DNA of 64,000 nucleotides from Agrobacterium tumefaciens. GTDB taxonomy: Bacteria > Pseudomonadota > Alphaproteobacteria > Rhizobiales > Rhizobiaceae. Below, one piece after another: positions 42,739 to 52,230 of this stretch; position 1 is the first letter of the stretch, and each line of letters starts with the position of its first letter. Under the pieces are notes generated by a model. That model was not told the origin of the DNA. It saw only the letters and a program-made list of their open reading frames with translations, and did not search any database. Location of the stretch: positions 1,488,001 to 1,552,000 of the forward strand of contig CP048469.1 of the NCBI GenBank assembly GCA_025559845.1, written 5' to 3'. A program made the translations under genes and the position numbers.

Positions 42739-43243
42739 GTCATTTCGCCATGCTTTATCAGTAATGATCATAGATAGCTTTTGCCATCTTGCAAAGGCGC
42801 CAGGCAGTCTCCGTCATCAACTATGCTGCCTTTCCTCCCGACACCTACTGTAACGATATAGGAGACAAAAATCGACAGCCGAACGAAGAAGAAAATTCTC
42901 TAATTCTTGGCGTCAATACAGCACCCCGGCGCCTTCTTGCCTCATTAAAGACTTTAGAAATATCATACAACCTATTGATTTATAATTTTCATGATCAAAA
43001 CAGGTGGATGACATGTCCCGATCTGGAACATCAACATCGACAATAACGGCGATCGTCGTCTGAGGGCATGACGGCGCGGAAATTTTACGGTAACGTTGCC
43101 GCTGGGAGGACTGTTGGAAGAGTGCCGGAACCGGTTTTGCCGGGCGGCGTTTCCACGATATCGTCTCCCGAAATTCAGATGCCAGCTTGCATGACGATGC
43201 CGTGCGACATTGCCAATGCCCGCACGAAAAAGAGGGTCCAAAA
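42739..43243. other. Divergent regulatory gap between lacI-type gene and beta-mannosidase
   Basis: About 505 bases, A+T-rich around 42770-43020, containing no supported gene. A LacI-type palindrome lies at 43088-43101. Frames on both strands here have no ribosome site and run into the mannosidase gene in the wrong phase. Confidence 0.5.
43088..43101. promoter_or_regulatory. LacI-type operator
   Basis: CGGTAACGTTGCCG is a 14-bp near-perfect palindrome (one symmetric pair differs) with the central ACGT of LacI-family sites. It lies about 145 bases upstream of the beta-mannosidase start and on the side of the lacI-type gene, so repression of the mannosidase is likely. Confidence 0.55.
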
Positions 43244-45691
43244 ATGGTTTCTTCTTCCTCGCCCGACACGCTTATCGATCTTTCCGGGCACTGGTCCCTG
43301 TCGTCTGCGGAAGGAGATCATCGCACCGAAATCCCGATCCCCGGCGACGTTCATACGGCGCTGAAAAATGCCGGCATCATCCCCGACCCCTATCACGGCC
43401 GCAACGAGAATGACGTGCAATGGGTCGCGCACCGCGACTGGCTGATCGAGCGCACCTTCGTGGTCGAAGACGTCGACGCAAGCTGGTATCTCGATATCGA
43501 TTATCTCGACACCGTCGCCATCGTCTACATCAACGACGCGCCGGTGCTGACCAGCGACAATTGCTTCCGGCGGTATCGCCCCGATGTTTCGAATGCGCTG
43601 CGTCCCGGTGAAAACACCATCCGCATCCGCTTTCACTCCAACATTACCGCCGGTGCGGAACGGCAGGCACGGCAACCCTTTTACATTCCCTACCACGAAG
43701 GCAACTCGCCGATTGCCAACGGCAACATGCTGAGAAAGCCGCAATGCCACTTCGGCTGGGACTGGAACATCGCCATCGCCCCGCTTGGCCTTTACGGCAC
43801 GATTGCCCTGAAGCGGCTGGACACAGCCCGCATCGAACATGTCGTCACCTCGCAGCACCATGTCGAAGGTGGCGTCGAACTGCATGTGGCCGTGACGCTT
43901 TTTGCCGAACATGCCGCAAGCGTTACCCTGCACCTGTCGCTGGATGATGAAAGACTGCGTCTCGATTGCGGTGTCGGCGCTGGCGAGACGACGATCCAGC
44001 ACGTCTTCTTCGTCGAGAACCCCAGGCTCTGGTGGCCGGCGGGCAGCGGTGAACAGGCGCTCTACTCGCTGACTGTCGATTTGCCGGATGAGACCGTGAC
44101 GCGCCAGATCGGTCTGCGAACCGTCGAGCTTCTGACGGACAAGGATGAAGCGGGTAGCCGTTTTGCGTTCCGCATCAACGGGCGCGAGATCTTCTGCCGT
44201 GGCGCCAACTGGATTCCGGCCGATGCCCTGCACTCCCTGACGAGCCGCGAAAAGACCGAAGATCTCCTCTGCTCCGCTGCGGAAGCCAACATGAACATGA
44301 TCCGGGTCTGGGGCGGCGGCTTCTATGAACAGGACTGGTTCTACGATCTCTGCGACCGGCTTGGCCTGATGGTCTGGCAGGACTTCATGTTCGCCTGCAA
44401 CCTTTATCCCTGCAGCGAGGATTTTCTGGAAAATGTGGAGCACGAGGTCACCTACCAGGTGCAGCGGCTGTCCTCCCATCCCTCGCTCGTGCTGTGGTGC
44501 GGTGACAACGAACTCGTCGGCGCGCTGACGTGGTTCGACGAATCCCGCAATAACCGCGACCGTTATCTGGTTGCTTATGACCGCCTGAACCGCACCATCG
44601 AACGCGCCCTCAAAAAGGCGGCGCCCGAAGCGCTCTGGTGGCCCTCCAGCCCCGCCTCCGGTTATCTCGATTATGGCGACGCGTGGCATGCGGATGGATC
44701 GGGTGACATGCACTACTGGTCGGTCTGGCACGAGAACAAGTCGTTCGACAATTACCGCTCCATCAAGCCACGCTTCTGCTCGGAATTCGGCTTCCAGTCC
44801 TACACCTCCATGCCCGTCATCCGCACCTATGCGGAGGAAAAGGACATGAACATCTCCTCCCCGGTGATTGAGCTTCACCAGAAGAACGCCGGTGGCAACG
44901 AGCGCATCGCCGGCACGATGTTCCGCTACTTCCGCTTCCCGAAAGACTTTGCAAGTTTCGTTTATCTGAGCCAGGTGCAGCAGGCGGTGGCAATCCGTAC
45001 GGCGGTCGACTACTGGCGCTCGCTGAAACCGCATTGCATGGGAACGCTCTACTGGCAGCTCAACGACACATGGCCGGTCGCGTCATGGTCGAGCCTGGAT
45101 TACGGCGGTAGCTGGAAGGCCCTGCACTACGCCGCCCGCCGTTTCTTCCAGCCGGTCACGGTGGTGGCGATCCCGTCAGAGGATGGCAGCAGGCTCAGCT
45201 TTTCGATGGTCAACGACAATGGCGAAGACGTCGAGATCGACATCAACATCCTGGCATTGACGATGGATGGAAACCGCATCCCGCTGAAATCCGCCAATGG
45301 CACATGCGGGCCGGATGCTGCGGCCGTTCTGACCGAAATCGATCTTGCCAGCCTGCCGGATGGCGCGTTGCTGTCGTGGAACTTCATCGCCTCCAACGGC
45401 ATGACGGGTGAAGGCCACCATGTCCGTGACACCTACAAGGCGCTGGAAATGCAGCCTTCCGGGCTCACATTCATCACCAGGGCACTGCCGAACGGAGAGT
45501 TCGAGATCGACGTGACGGCAAAGGGGCTTGCACTCTTCGTTATGCTCGAGGCCGATCTGCCCGGTCGTTACTCCGACAACCTGTTCGATCTGGCAGCGGG
45601 CGAAACACGCCGCGTACTGTTCACGCCGAAAGACGAAAACAGACACGGCAGGCAGCCGCATTTCACCATTCTCGACCTTCAATCCTGCTAG
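43244..45691 (+). CDS. Beta-mannosidase (glycoside hydrolase family 2)
   Basis: An 815-residue GH2 enzyme. The start ATG 43244 has AGAGGG upstream; no signal peptide, so it acts inside the cell. The sugar-binding domain covers residues 1-180, an immunoglobulin-like domain follows, and the TIM barrel has the acid/base Glu in LWCGDNEL and the nucleophile Glu in FCSEFGFQS. GANWIPADAL and IRVWGGGFYE are strong mannosidase signatures. It cleaves terminal beta-mannose from manno-oligosaccharides. LacI-type control is inferred; an AKR gene follows 145 bases later. Confidence 0.95.
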   Translation: MVSSSSPDTLIDLSGHWSLSSAEGDHRTEIPIPGDVHTALKNAGIIPDPYHGRNENDVQWVAHRDWLIERTFVVEDVDASWYLDIDYLDTVAIVYINDAPVLTSDNCFRRYRPDVSNALRPGENTIRIRFHSNITAGAERQARQPFYIPYHEGNSPIANGNMLRKPQCHFGWDWNIAIAPLGLYGTIALKRLDTARIEHVVTSQHHVEGGVELHVAVTLFAEHAASVTLHLSLDDERLRLDCGVGAGETTIQHVFFVENPRLWWPAGSGEQALYSLTVDLPDETVTRQIGLRTVELLTDKDEAGSRFAFRINGREIFCRGANWIPADALHSLTSREKTEDLLCSAAEANMNMIRVWGGGFYEQDWFYDLCDRLGLMVWQDFMFACNLYPCSEDFLENVEHEVTYQVQRLSSHPSLVLWCGDNELVGALTWFDESRNNRDRYLVAYDRLNRTIERALKKAAPEALWWPSSPASGYLDYGDAWHADGSGDMHYWSVWHENKSFDNYRSIKPRFCSEFGFQSYTSMPVIRTYAEEKDMNISSPVIELHQKNAGGNERIAGTMFRYFRFPKDFASFVYLSQVQQAVAIRTAVDYWRSLKPHCMGTLYWQLNDTWPVASWSSLDYGGSWKALHYAARRFFQPVTVVAIPSEDGSRLSFSMVNDNGEDVEIDINILALTMDGNRIPLKSANGTCGPDAAAVLTEIDLASLPDGALLSWNFIASNGMTGEGHHVRDTYKALEMQPSGLTFITRALPNGEFEIDVTAKGLALFVMLEADLPGRYSDNLFDLAAGETRRVLFTPKDENRHGRQPHFTILDLQSC

Positions 45692-45835
45692 GTCGTCGAC
45701 ACCGTATTGAAGGTGACAGGCAAACACTCTAACCATTTCAATGACGAACAATCCCGCTCCACGGCGGGCTTGTCTCATCCAGTTCAAAGGTTGCCGGTGT
45801 CTTCGGCAACTCTCATCAGCAAGTGGAGGAAAGAC

Positions 45836-46867
45836 ATGGCTTGGCAACCGGCCGAAAACCGTTATGCGTCCATGAAGTACAATCATTGCGGCCGTTCGGG
45901 CCTCAAGCTTCCGGCGATCTCGCTGGGGCTCTGGCACAATTTCGGCAATGACACCCCGCACCAGACCAAACAGGCAATCTGCCGCCGTGCGTTCGACCTC
46001 GGCATCACCCACTTCGATCTCGCCAACAACTACGGCCCGCCACCCGGCAGCGCCGAAATCGCCTTCGGTGAAATTCTGAAGACCGATTTTGCCGGCTACC
46101 GCGATGAGCTCGTCATCTCCTCCAAGGCCGGATACAACATGTGGCCGGGTCCTTATGGCGAATGGGGCAGCCGCAAATACCTCATCTCATCCTGTGATCA
46201 GAGCCTGAAGCGCATGGGCCTCGACTATGTCGATATCTTCTATTCGCATCGCTTCGACCCGAACACGCCGCTTGAAGAAACCTGCGGCGCGCTCGATCAG
46301 ATCGTCCGCTCCGGCAAGGCGCTCTATGTCGGCATTTCCTCCTACAACTCCAAGCGTACCCGCGAGGCTGCGGCGATCCTCAAGGATCTCGGCACGCCCT
46401 GCATCATCCACCAGCCGAGCTATTCGATGATCAACCGCTGGATCGAGGAAGACGGCCTGGTCGATACGCTCGAGGAACTGGGCGTCGGCTCCATCGTCTT
46501 TTCGCCGCTGGCACAGGGCATGCTGACGACGAAATATCTGGGTGGTGTGCCGGATGGCAGCCGCGCGACACAGGGCAAGTCGCTCAATCCCGCTTTCCTG
46601 AACGATCAGAACGTCGAAAACATCCGCGCTCTTAACCGTATCGCCGAAAAGCGCGGCCAGACACTGGCGCAGATGGCAATTGCCTGGGTTCTGCGCGGTG
46701 GCCGCATCACGTCGGCGCTGATCGGCGCCAGCCGGGTCGAGCAGGTCGAGGATTGCGTGAAGGCTCTCGACAATCCCGACTTCACCGCCGAGGAACTGGC
46801 TGACATCGATCGTTACGCACGCGATGCTGACATCAATCTGTGGGCGAAATCCGCAGAACGCAAATAA
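45836..46867 (+). CDS. Aldo/keto reductase (L-glyceraldehyde 3-phosphate reductase-like)
   Basis: A 343-residue AKR of the YghZ/Gpr group. Catalytic residues: Asp and Tyr in FDLANNYG, Lys in ISSKAGYNMWPGPYG, His in IFYSHRFDP. The start MAWQPAENRYASMKYNHCGR, MWPGPYGEWGSRK and SALIGASRVEQVEDCV match that subgroup strongly. It reduces L-glyceraldehyde 3-phosphate or other aldehydes with NADPH. ATG 45836 follows GTGGAGGA. It lies behind beta-mannosidase in the same direction and may be co-regulated. Confidence 0.9.
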   Translation: MAWQPAENRYASMKYNHCGRSGLKLPAISLGLWHNFGNDTPHQTKQAICRRAFDLGITHFDLANNYGPPPGSAEIAFGEILKTDFAGYRDELVISSKAGYNMWPGPYGEWGSRKYLISSCDQSLKRMGLDYVDIFYSHRFDPNTPLEETCGALDQIVRSGKALYVGISSYNSKRTREAAAILKDLGTPCIIHQPSYSMINRWIEEDGLVDTLEELGVGSIVFSPLAQGMLTTKYLGGVPDGSRATQGKSLNPAFLNDQNVENIRALNRIAEKRGQTLAQMAIAWVLRGGRITSALIGASRVEQVEDCVKALDNPDFTAEELADIDRYARDADINLWAKSAERK

Positions 46868-46878
46868 CGAAAAGAGAC

Positions 46879-46903
46879 GGCCGTCCGGTTTTTCCGGGCG
46901 GCC
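46879..46903. terminator. Terminator-like hairpin
   Basis: GGCCGTCCGG pairs with CCGGGCGGCC (one G-T pair) around TTTTT, 12 bases after the AKR stop. No T run follows. A separate perfect palindrome ACCCAAGCTTGGGT lies at 46983-46996 without a clear role. Confidence 0.5.
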
Positions 46904-47009
46904 CGATCACCCGATGAAGCAGGGAAAGTCGCTTCCGGCCATCTTCGAATGGCCCCGAAGCCCCCGCGCGCTCACATGGGTTACCCAAGCTTGGGTCAAG
47001 GCTCCTTTA

Positions 47010-47321
47010 TTAGCCGCAGAACACGCGAATGACGGTCGACTTCGGATTAGTCACAGATTCTGTGGCAGTGCCGCTATGAACAAAGTTCAATCTTGAAGGT
47101 GTGTCGTTAGCAACGTGCTCTTGTCGCCCGTAATGCCGCGAGTCTCCGGGAATATTCAGACCAACAGTCGCGGATGAAGGCCCTCCAACATATTTCTGAT
47201 AGCGCGACGCACCACAAGCGTCAGAAGACGATCCGGAAGTCTTAAGCGTTGTCGGCGCAGTTGTGCAGCCACTAAGGGTGATCAATATGAGCGACGCTGA
47301 CGTAATCAATCTTGACTTCAT
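47010..47321 (-). CDS. I78 family peptidase inhibitor, lipoprotein
   Basis: A 103-residue protein with lipoprotein signal peptide and lipobox LITLSGC (Cys19). The mature part fits the I78 inhibitor pattern: DACGASRYQKYVGGPSS (Cys-Gly-Ala and the YQ-x-x-VG motif), RLNFVHSGTA (RLN with following residues) and the C-terminal VIRVFCG. The two Cys probably form a disulfide. Family members inhibit serine peptidases such as subtilisin or alpha-lytic protease. The ATG at 47321 follows AGAAGAGATAAGC. No enzyme gene is nearby. Confidence 0.75.
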   Translation of the reverse strand: MKSRLITSASLILITLSGCTTAPTTLKTSGSSSDACGASRYQKYVGGPSSATVGLNIPGDSRHYGRQEHVANDTPSRLNFVHSGTATESVTNPKSTVIRVFCG

Positions 47322-47798
47322 GCTTATCTCTTCTACTCGCCTTGGTCGTGGTCAGATATTTATTTCTCACTAAAGTGGCATGTATCTAATTGCAAACGTT
47401 TCAGAATTTGAACGTTTTTCGAGGTGAATAAAACCATAATTGGCACAACGGATCGACGATGAACGCCATCGCAGCGCGCGGTCGGCTCAGGCTTCTGTGG
47501 TGTGTTTCGTGCACAGGAACCTGCCGTCAGCGTCGACGCGATGGTACTTGCACTTGCGCAGGAAAGGCGGATTTTTTTTGGGGGGGGTAATTAACAGCAG
47601 CATTCGCACATGACGGCATAGTGGACAAAAACGACGGCCTGGCGGCCCGATCACTTTGGCAGCAAGAAAAATCTCAAAACAGAAGATTAACTCCCTCCCC
47701 TAACCGTTAACAACCATTACATAAATGTAATTTTAAATTCAGTTTCCGTTCATTCGTTTATTCGTAAATTCCTCTCATCGAAACAAGAGGAAACACTC
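47322..47798. other. Intergenic region with T8G8 tract and small reading frame
   Basis: About 477 bases between the inhibitor and the RcnB-like gene. It holds a LacI-type sequence TGCAAACGTTTCA at 47391-47403 without an identified target, a 38-codon minus-strand frame (see next entry), and a TTTTTTTTGGGGGGGG tract at 47572-47587. The last 100 bases are A+T-rich and should contain the promoter of the RcnB-like gene. Confidence 0.5.
47487..47603 (-). CDS. Possible small Cys/His-motif protein
   Basis: A 38-residue frame ending in CKYHRVDADGRFLCTKHTTEA-type sequence, with the paired motif CKYH-x9-CTKH (CxxH twice), compatible with a metal-binding knuckle. The N-terminal part MLLLITPPKKNPP crosses the T8G8 homopolymer tract, so the true start or phase is uncertain. 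There is no good ribosome site before ATG 47603. The conserved look of the second half is the only support. Confidence 0.3.
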   Translation of the reverse strand: MLLLITPPKKNPPFLRKCKYHRVDADGRFLCTKHTTEA

Positions 47799-48125
47799 AT
47801 GAAAAAGTTCATCACCGTTCTTCTGGCCGCAACCGTTCTCGCTGCTCCGATGGCACAGGCACAGAGCCGTCACGACGACCGTCACCGCAGCGTTCGCATC
47901 GAACGCGAAGTCACCACCAAGAAGGTCATCGTCAAAAAGCATCGCTGGGATCGCGGTCAGCGCCTCTCCGCTGGTGAACGTCGCAACTACATCGACCGCC
48001 GCGACTACCGCCGTTACCGCCTGTCCGAACCGCGCCGTGACCAGCGCTGGGTTCGCGTCGACAACCAGTTCCTGCTCATCAACGCCGTCAGCGGCCTGAT
48101 CGTTGGCCTGGCTGCAGCACGCTAA
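47799..48125 (+). CDS. RcnB-like periplasmic protein
   Basis: A 108-residue protein with signal peptide KFITVLLAATVLAAPMAQAQ. The mature part is highly basic with Arg, His and Tyr, containing KKHRWDRGQRLSAGERRNYI, a stretch matching the RcnB family (periplasmic nickel/cobalt homeostasis) and its typical C-terminal pattern WVRVDNQFLLINAVSGLIVG. AAGAGGAAACACTC precedes the ATG. It stands alone with its own terminator. Metal specificity is not known. Confidence 0.85.
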   Translation: MKKFITVLLAATVLAAPMAQAQSRHDDRHRSVRIEREVTTKKVIVKKHRWDRGQRLSAGERRNYIDRRDYRRYRLSEPRRDQRWVRVDNQFLLINAVSGLIVGLAAAR

Positions 48126-48146
48126 GGCAAGCACCGGCATCAAAAG

Positions 48147-48175
48147 AAAAGGCCCGCTTTCGCGGGCCTTTTTTA
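48147..48175. terminator. Rho-independent terminator
   Basis: GGCCCGC (48151-48157) pairs with GCGGGCC (48162-48168) around TTTC, followed by a T run; an A tract on the other side makes it bidirectional. It separates the RcnB-like gene from the convergent gnd gene. Confidence 0.9.
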
Positions 48176-48192
48176 TTGGTCATTTTCTGCAA

Positions 48193-49623
48193 TCAGAAAA
48201 TGTCAGCACCGCTGCCCCACGGGCCATGCGGCTTGTCCACACCGTCGGTGCGCTCAAAGCCGTGTGCGCCGAAGAAGTCGCGCTGTGCCTGGATGAGGTT
48301 CGCGCTGCCCCGGCCACGACGGTAAGCGTCGAAGTAACCGAGAGCCGACGCCAGAGCAGGAACCGGCAGACCGGACAGAACGGCGTAGGAAACGACGCGA
48401 CGCAGCGGCGCATCGGTGTCCTTCACCATGGTCGAGAAGGCCGGAGTCACGATGAGGTTGGCCACATGCGGGTCCTTCGTGAAGGCCGAGGTGATCTCAT
48501 CGAGGAACTGCGAGCGGATGATGCAACCAGCGCGCCAGATGCGGGCGATCGTCGGCATCGGCAGGTTCCAGTTGAACTCGTTCGAGGCTGCCGACATGAT
48601 GGCGAAGCCCTGCGCGTAAGCACCGATCTTGGCGGCCAGAAGCGCGCTTTCCAGATCGGCGATGAAGGCTTTCTTGTCAGCCGGGGAATCGACGAGGCCC
48701 GGCAGACCGAAGATCTTTTCGGCAGCTTCGCGCTCATCCTTCTGCGAAGACAGGATACGGGCTGCAACGGCCGCTTCGATGGCGGTGGCAGCAACGCCCA
48801 TGTTCTGTGCTTCGATGACCGACCACTTGCCGGTGCCCTTCTGGCCGGCCTTGTCGAGGATCAGGTCGACCATCGGCTTGCCAGTGATCGGGTCTGCGGC
48901 GCGCAGAACCTTTTCGGTGATCTCGATCAGGTAGGAGTTGAGGCGACCCTTGTTCCACTCGCCGAACACGTCAGCGATTTCAACGGCGCTCATCTTCAGG
49001 CCGTCGCGCAGGATGCCGTAGATTTCGGCGATCATCTGCATGTCGGCATATTCGATGCCGTTGTGAATGGTCTTGACGAAGTGACCGGCGCCATCGTTGC
49101 CGAGCCATGCAACGCACGGGTCTTCGTTGTACTTGGCGGAGATGGAGGTCAGAACCTTCTCGACGCGCTTCCAGCTGTCTTCCGTGCCACCGACCATGAT
49201 CGACGGTCCGTGACGGGCACCTTCTTCACCACCGGAAACACCCATGCCGATGAAGGTCAGGCCGCTGTCCTTGAGGTTGTCGAAACGGCGGATGGTATCG
49301 CGGAAGTTCGCATTGCCGGCGTCGATCATGATGTCGCCGTTGGCCAGGTGCGGCTTGAGAATTTCCATCTGCTGATCGACCGGATCGCCGGCCTTGATCA
49401 TGATGATGATCGGGCGTGGAGGACGAATGGCGGCGACGAATTCCTCAATGGTTTCGCAGGGGATCAACTGACCCTGCAATTCGCCAGCCTCGGCGTAGAA
49501 TTTTCTCGTAGCTTCCGGGGTCCGGTTGAAAACGGCAATCTTGTTGCCCTTTTCCGCGATGTTCAATGCCAGGTTCGAGCCCATGACACCGAGACCGATC
49601 AAACCGATTTCTGCCTGTTCCAC
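48193..49623 (-). CDS. gnd: 6-phosphogluconate dehydrogenase, decarboxylating
   Basis: A 476-residue enzyme of the pentose phosphate pathway; it oxidises 6-phosphogluconate to ribulose 5-phosphate with NADP+. The Rossmann loop is IGLIGLGVMGSNLALNIAEK, the substrate motif FIGMGVSGGEEGARHGPSIM, and the signature HNGIEYADMQMIAEIY carries the catalytic Lys/His region. The C-terminal end GFERTDG...HGPWGSG is normal. GTG 49623, following GGAGG, is preferred to the ATG of the longer frame at 49686. Monocistronic. Confidence 0.95.
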   Translation of the reverse strand: MEQAEIGLIGLGVMGSNLALNIAEKGNKIAVFNRTPEATRKFYAEAGELQGQLIPCETIEEFVAAIRPPRPIIIMIKAGDPVDQQMEILKPHLANGDIMIDAGNANFRDTIRRFDNLKDSGLTFIGMGVSGGEEGARHGPSIMVGGTEDSWKRVEKVLTSISAKYNEDPCVAWLGNDGAGHFVKTIHNGIEYADMQMIAEIYGILRDGLKMSAVEIADVFGEWNKGRLNSYLIEITEKVLRAADPITGKPMVDLILDKAGQKGTGKWSVIEAQNMGVAATAIEAAVAARILSSQKDEREAAEKIFGLPGLVDSPADKKAFIADLESALLAAKIGAYAQGFAIMSAASNEFNWNLPMPTIARIWRAGCIIRSQFLDEITSAFTKDPHVANLIVTPAFSTMVKDTDAPLRRVVSYAVLSGLPVPALASALGYFDAYRRGRGSANLIQAQRDFFGAHGFERTDGVDKPHGPWGSGADIF

Positions 49624-49789
49624 GGATGTGCCTCCATCTTGCTTTTTGAGTGGTCGTGTTGTGGCACTGTAATGAACAAACAGCAAGGCTGAGGCTGGCT
49701 TAAACGATTAAATTTTGATGACGCAAGTCAGCTTTGCATATTTGCTTGAGGTCCATAAGCTGGAGTTATGGCGGATCGGCGACCTCCTC

Positions 49790-49948
49790 TCAGGACGGTT
49801 TTGGCCTGTCGTCACCGTCATCGAGCACGCGCCACGCCGCCCCATCCATATCGTCATACTGGCCCGCTTTCAGCGACCAGAGAAAGGCGAAAAGACCGAG
49901 ACCGCCGAGAAACAACGCCACCGGTATCAGGTAGATCAGCATGTTCAT
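49790..49948 (-). CDS. ccoS: Cytochrome oxidase maturation protein CcoS (FixS)
   Basis: A 52-residue membrane protein, MNMLIYLIPVALFLGGLGLF, then AFLWSLKAGQYDDMDGAAWR and a short acidic tail. The single hydrophobic segment followed by FLWSLKSGQYDDLDG-type sequence is diagnostic. It is needed for haem/copper insertion in cbb3 oxidase. It starts in a four-base overlap with ccoI and is the last gene of ccoGHIS. Confidence 0.93.
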   Translation of the reverse strand: MNMLIYLIPVALFLGGLGLFAFLWSLKAGQYDDMDGAAWRVLDDGDDRPKPS

Positions 49949-52230
49949 GCCGCCTGCACTCCCTGCCCCAGACGCACGGCCGGCATGTCGATTTCGGTTC
50001 CGGCCCTGTCGGCGCCAGCAAGACGCAGGGCATTGGCGACGACGATCAAGGACGACGTCGACATGGCAATCGCCGCGATCATCGGTGTGGCATAACCGGC
50101 AATGGCAACGGGCACGGCGATCACGTTGTAGCCAATCGCCAGGGCAAAGTTCTGGCGGATCAGTTGCCCTGCCCGCCGCGCCGTATCGATGGCGAACGGC
50201 ACGGCCTCCAGGCTTTCATGCATGAAGACGAAATCAGCCGCCTGGCGGCCGATGTCAGCGGCGGTCGCCGGTGCCATCGACACATGCGCCGCAGCAAGCG
50301 CCGGCGCATCGTTTATGCCATCGCCCACCATCAGCACACGCTTTCCCTCGCCCGCAAGCATCACGCAGCGCGCCGCCTTGTCCCTGGGCGAAAGCTCCGC
50401 GCCCCACCTGTCGATGCCAAGCCGCTCTGCCAGCAGCCCCACCGCCGCCTTGCGGTCGCCGGACACGACTTCGCTGCTGATGTGCCATGCGCCGAGCCGG
50501 TTCAGCACATCAGCCCCACCGGGTCGCAGACTGTCCTCGAATGCGAAAGCGGCCAGCAATTTTCCATCCTGCGACAGCACCACCTCGGAGAGCGTGCCCG
50601 CATCGCCGCCCCCGATGTCGGAGGGGCATGCGAAACGGCGATTGCCGAGCCTGTAGATGCCGGATGCGGTGACAGCCTCCACCCCCGAACCCGGAATTTC
50701 GCTGACCGTATCATATGAGGAAATGGAGCCCTGACGTGCATCGTAAAGCGCCCTGGACAACGGATGGTTCGAATGGGCGGCAAGCCCCGCAGCAATCGCC
50801 ATGGTCGTGTCAGGTATATCGGCGGAACCCACGAGACGTGGCCTTCCTGATGTCAACGTTCCGGTCTTGTCGAACAGCACCGTGTCGATGTCCGCCAGCC
50901 GTTCCATCGCAGACCCGTCCTTGACCATCACGCCGCGCCGGAAGAGCCGTCCTGCGGCCACCACCTGCACCACGGGTACGGCAAGGCCAAGCGCACATGG
51001 GCAGGTGATGATGAGCACGGCAATGGCAATCAGCATGGCCTGTTTCCAGTCACCACCGAAAATGCCCCAGCCAAGGAATGTCAGCAGGGCGAGCAGATGC
51101 ACGACGGGCGAATAATAGCTGGCGGCGCGGTCGGCGATGCGGCGATAACGCGCCCTGCCTCCTTCGGCCGCTTCCATCAGTGCAATCACTTCCGAAAGGA
51201 ACGATTCCCTCGCTGTGGCCGTGACGCACGCCGTAAGCGAACCGGTGAGGTTCAGCGTACCGGCCTGCAGATGGTCGCCGCTCTCCACGCGGCGCGGCGC
51301 GCTTTCGCCATTGACGATGGACATGTCGAGATCGCTGCTGCCGCTTGTAACCGTCGCATCGACAGGCACCCGCTCTCCCGCCACGATCGCAATCGTGTCG
51401 CCCGGTTTGATCTCATCGAGTGGCCGGTAATCGCGCGAGCCGCTGGCATTGACCAGCATTGCCCCACGCGGCAAAAGCCTTGCCAGACCGGCAATGGCCG
51501 AACGCGCCCTGTCGCGCATGATGTGATCCAGCGTGCGGCCGATCAGCAGGAAGAACAACAGTGACACGGTGGCATCAAACCAGGCATGTGCGCCGTGATG
51601 GATCGTTTCCCACAGCGAGACGGCATAGGAGAGCGTGATAGCAAGCGCAATCGGCACGTCCATGTTGGTCCGGCCGTGTTTCAGCGCATTCCAGGCCGAG
51701 ATGTAGAAGAAGCGACCGCCATAGATCAGCGCCGGTGCGGCAATCATCGCCGAGATCCAGTGGAACATGTCGCGGGTCGCCGCATCCGCACCCGACCAGA
51801 CCGATACGGACAAAAGCATGATGTTGGCAGAGGCAAAACCGCAGAGTGCCACAGCGCGGATGAGCTGCTTGCGCAGTTCATCCGAGGCATCCTGACTGGC
51901 CGAAAAAAGATGCGCCTGATAACCGGTTGACTGGATAGCGCCGACAAGCTCGGCCGGATCGGTCTTGATCCCCGCAACCGCGTCTCTCCAGACGATGGCC
52001 ACGCGCCGCGAGGAGAGATTGACGCGTGCCCGCTCGACGGCTGGATGCCCCCGCAACGCGCCTTCAATGGTGGAGATGCAGGTGCCGCAATAAACACCCG
52101 GCACGCTCAGATCCGTCTGGCGAAGGCCCTGACCCAGATCGCGGCTTGCCAGCAACAGCTCTTCGGCAGATGGCGGATTGCCGCCATTTAACGCAAGCGA
52201 GCCCTCCGTTCCCGGTGCACAGCAGCTCAT
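49945..52230 (-). CDS. ccoI: Copper-transporting P-type ATPase CcoI (FixI)
   Basis: A 761-residue P1B ATPase. An N-terminal heavy-metal-associated domain has the CxxC in PGVYCGTCIS; the transmembrane metal site is TCPCALGLAV, the phosphorylation motif DKTGTLTSG and the hinge MVGDGINDAPAL. It supplies copper for cbb3 oxidase assembly by moving it to the periplasm. It is translationally coupled to ccoH and ccoS by four-base overlaps. An N-terminal Cys pair (MSCCAPG) is also present. Confidence 0.95.
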   Translation of the reverse strand: MSCCAPGTEGSLALNGGNPPSAEELLLASRDLGQGLRQTDLSVPGVYCGTCISTIEGALRGHPAVERARVNLSSRRVAIVWRDAVAGIKTDPAELVGAIQSTGYQAHLFSASQDASDELRKQLIRAVALCGFASANIMLLSVSVWSGADAATRDMFHWISAMIAAPALIYGGRFFYISAWNALKHGRTNMDVPIALAITLSYAVSLWETIHHGAHAWFDATVSLLFFLLIGRTLDHIMRDRARSAIAGLARLLPRGAMLVNASGSRDYRPLDEIKPGDTIAIVAGERVPVDATVTSGSSDLDMSIVNGESAPRRVESGDHLQAGTLNLTGSLTACVTATARESFLSEVIALMEAAEGGRARYRRIADRAASYYSPVVHLLALLTFLGWGIFGGDWKQAMLIAIAVLIITCPCALGLAVPVVQVVAAGRLFRRGVMVKDGSAMERLADIDTVLFDKTGTLTSGRPRLVGSADIPDTTMAIAAGLAAHSNHPLSRALYDARQGSISSYDTVSEIPGSGVEAVTASGIYRLGNRRFACPSDIGGGDAGTLSEVVLSQDGKLLAAFAFEDSLRPGGADVLNRLGAWHISSEVVSGDRKAAVGLLAERLGIDRWGAELSPRDKAARCVMLAGEGKRVLMVGDGINDAPALAAAHVSMAPATAADIGRQAADFVFMHESLEAVPFAIDTARRAGQLIRQNFALAIGYNVIAVPVAIAGYATPMIAAIAMSTSSLIVVANALRLAGADRAGTEIDMPAVRLGQGVQAA

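Noticed and set aside
43175..45034. Antisense frame of about 619 codons opposite the beta-mannosidase gene
   Set aside because: It mirrors a gene with strong catalytic motifs, has no ribosome site or recognisable domain, and is expected from third-position G+C bias.
46983..46996. Perfect palindrome ACCCAAGCTTGGGT as an attachment or operator site
   Set aside because: No second copy or linked regulator was recognised, so chance or a 3' structure is as likely.
48103..49692. Frame of about 529 codons opposite gnd
   Set aside because: Gnd is certain by motifs and length; the antisense frame shows no domain and is a G+C artefact.
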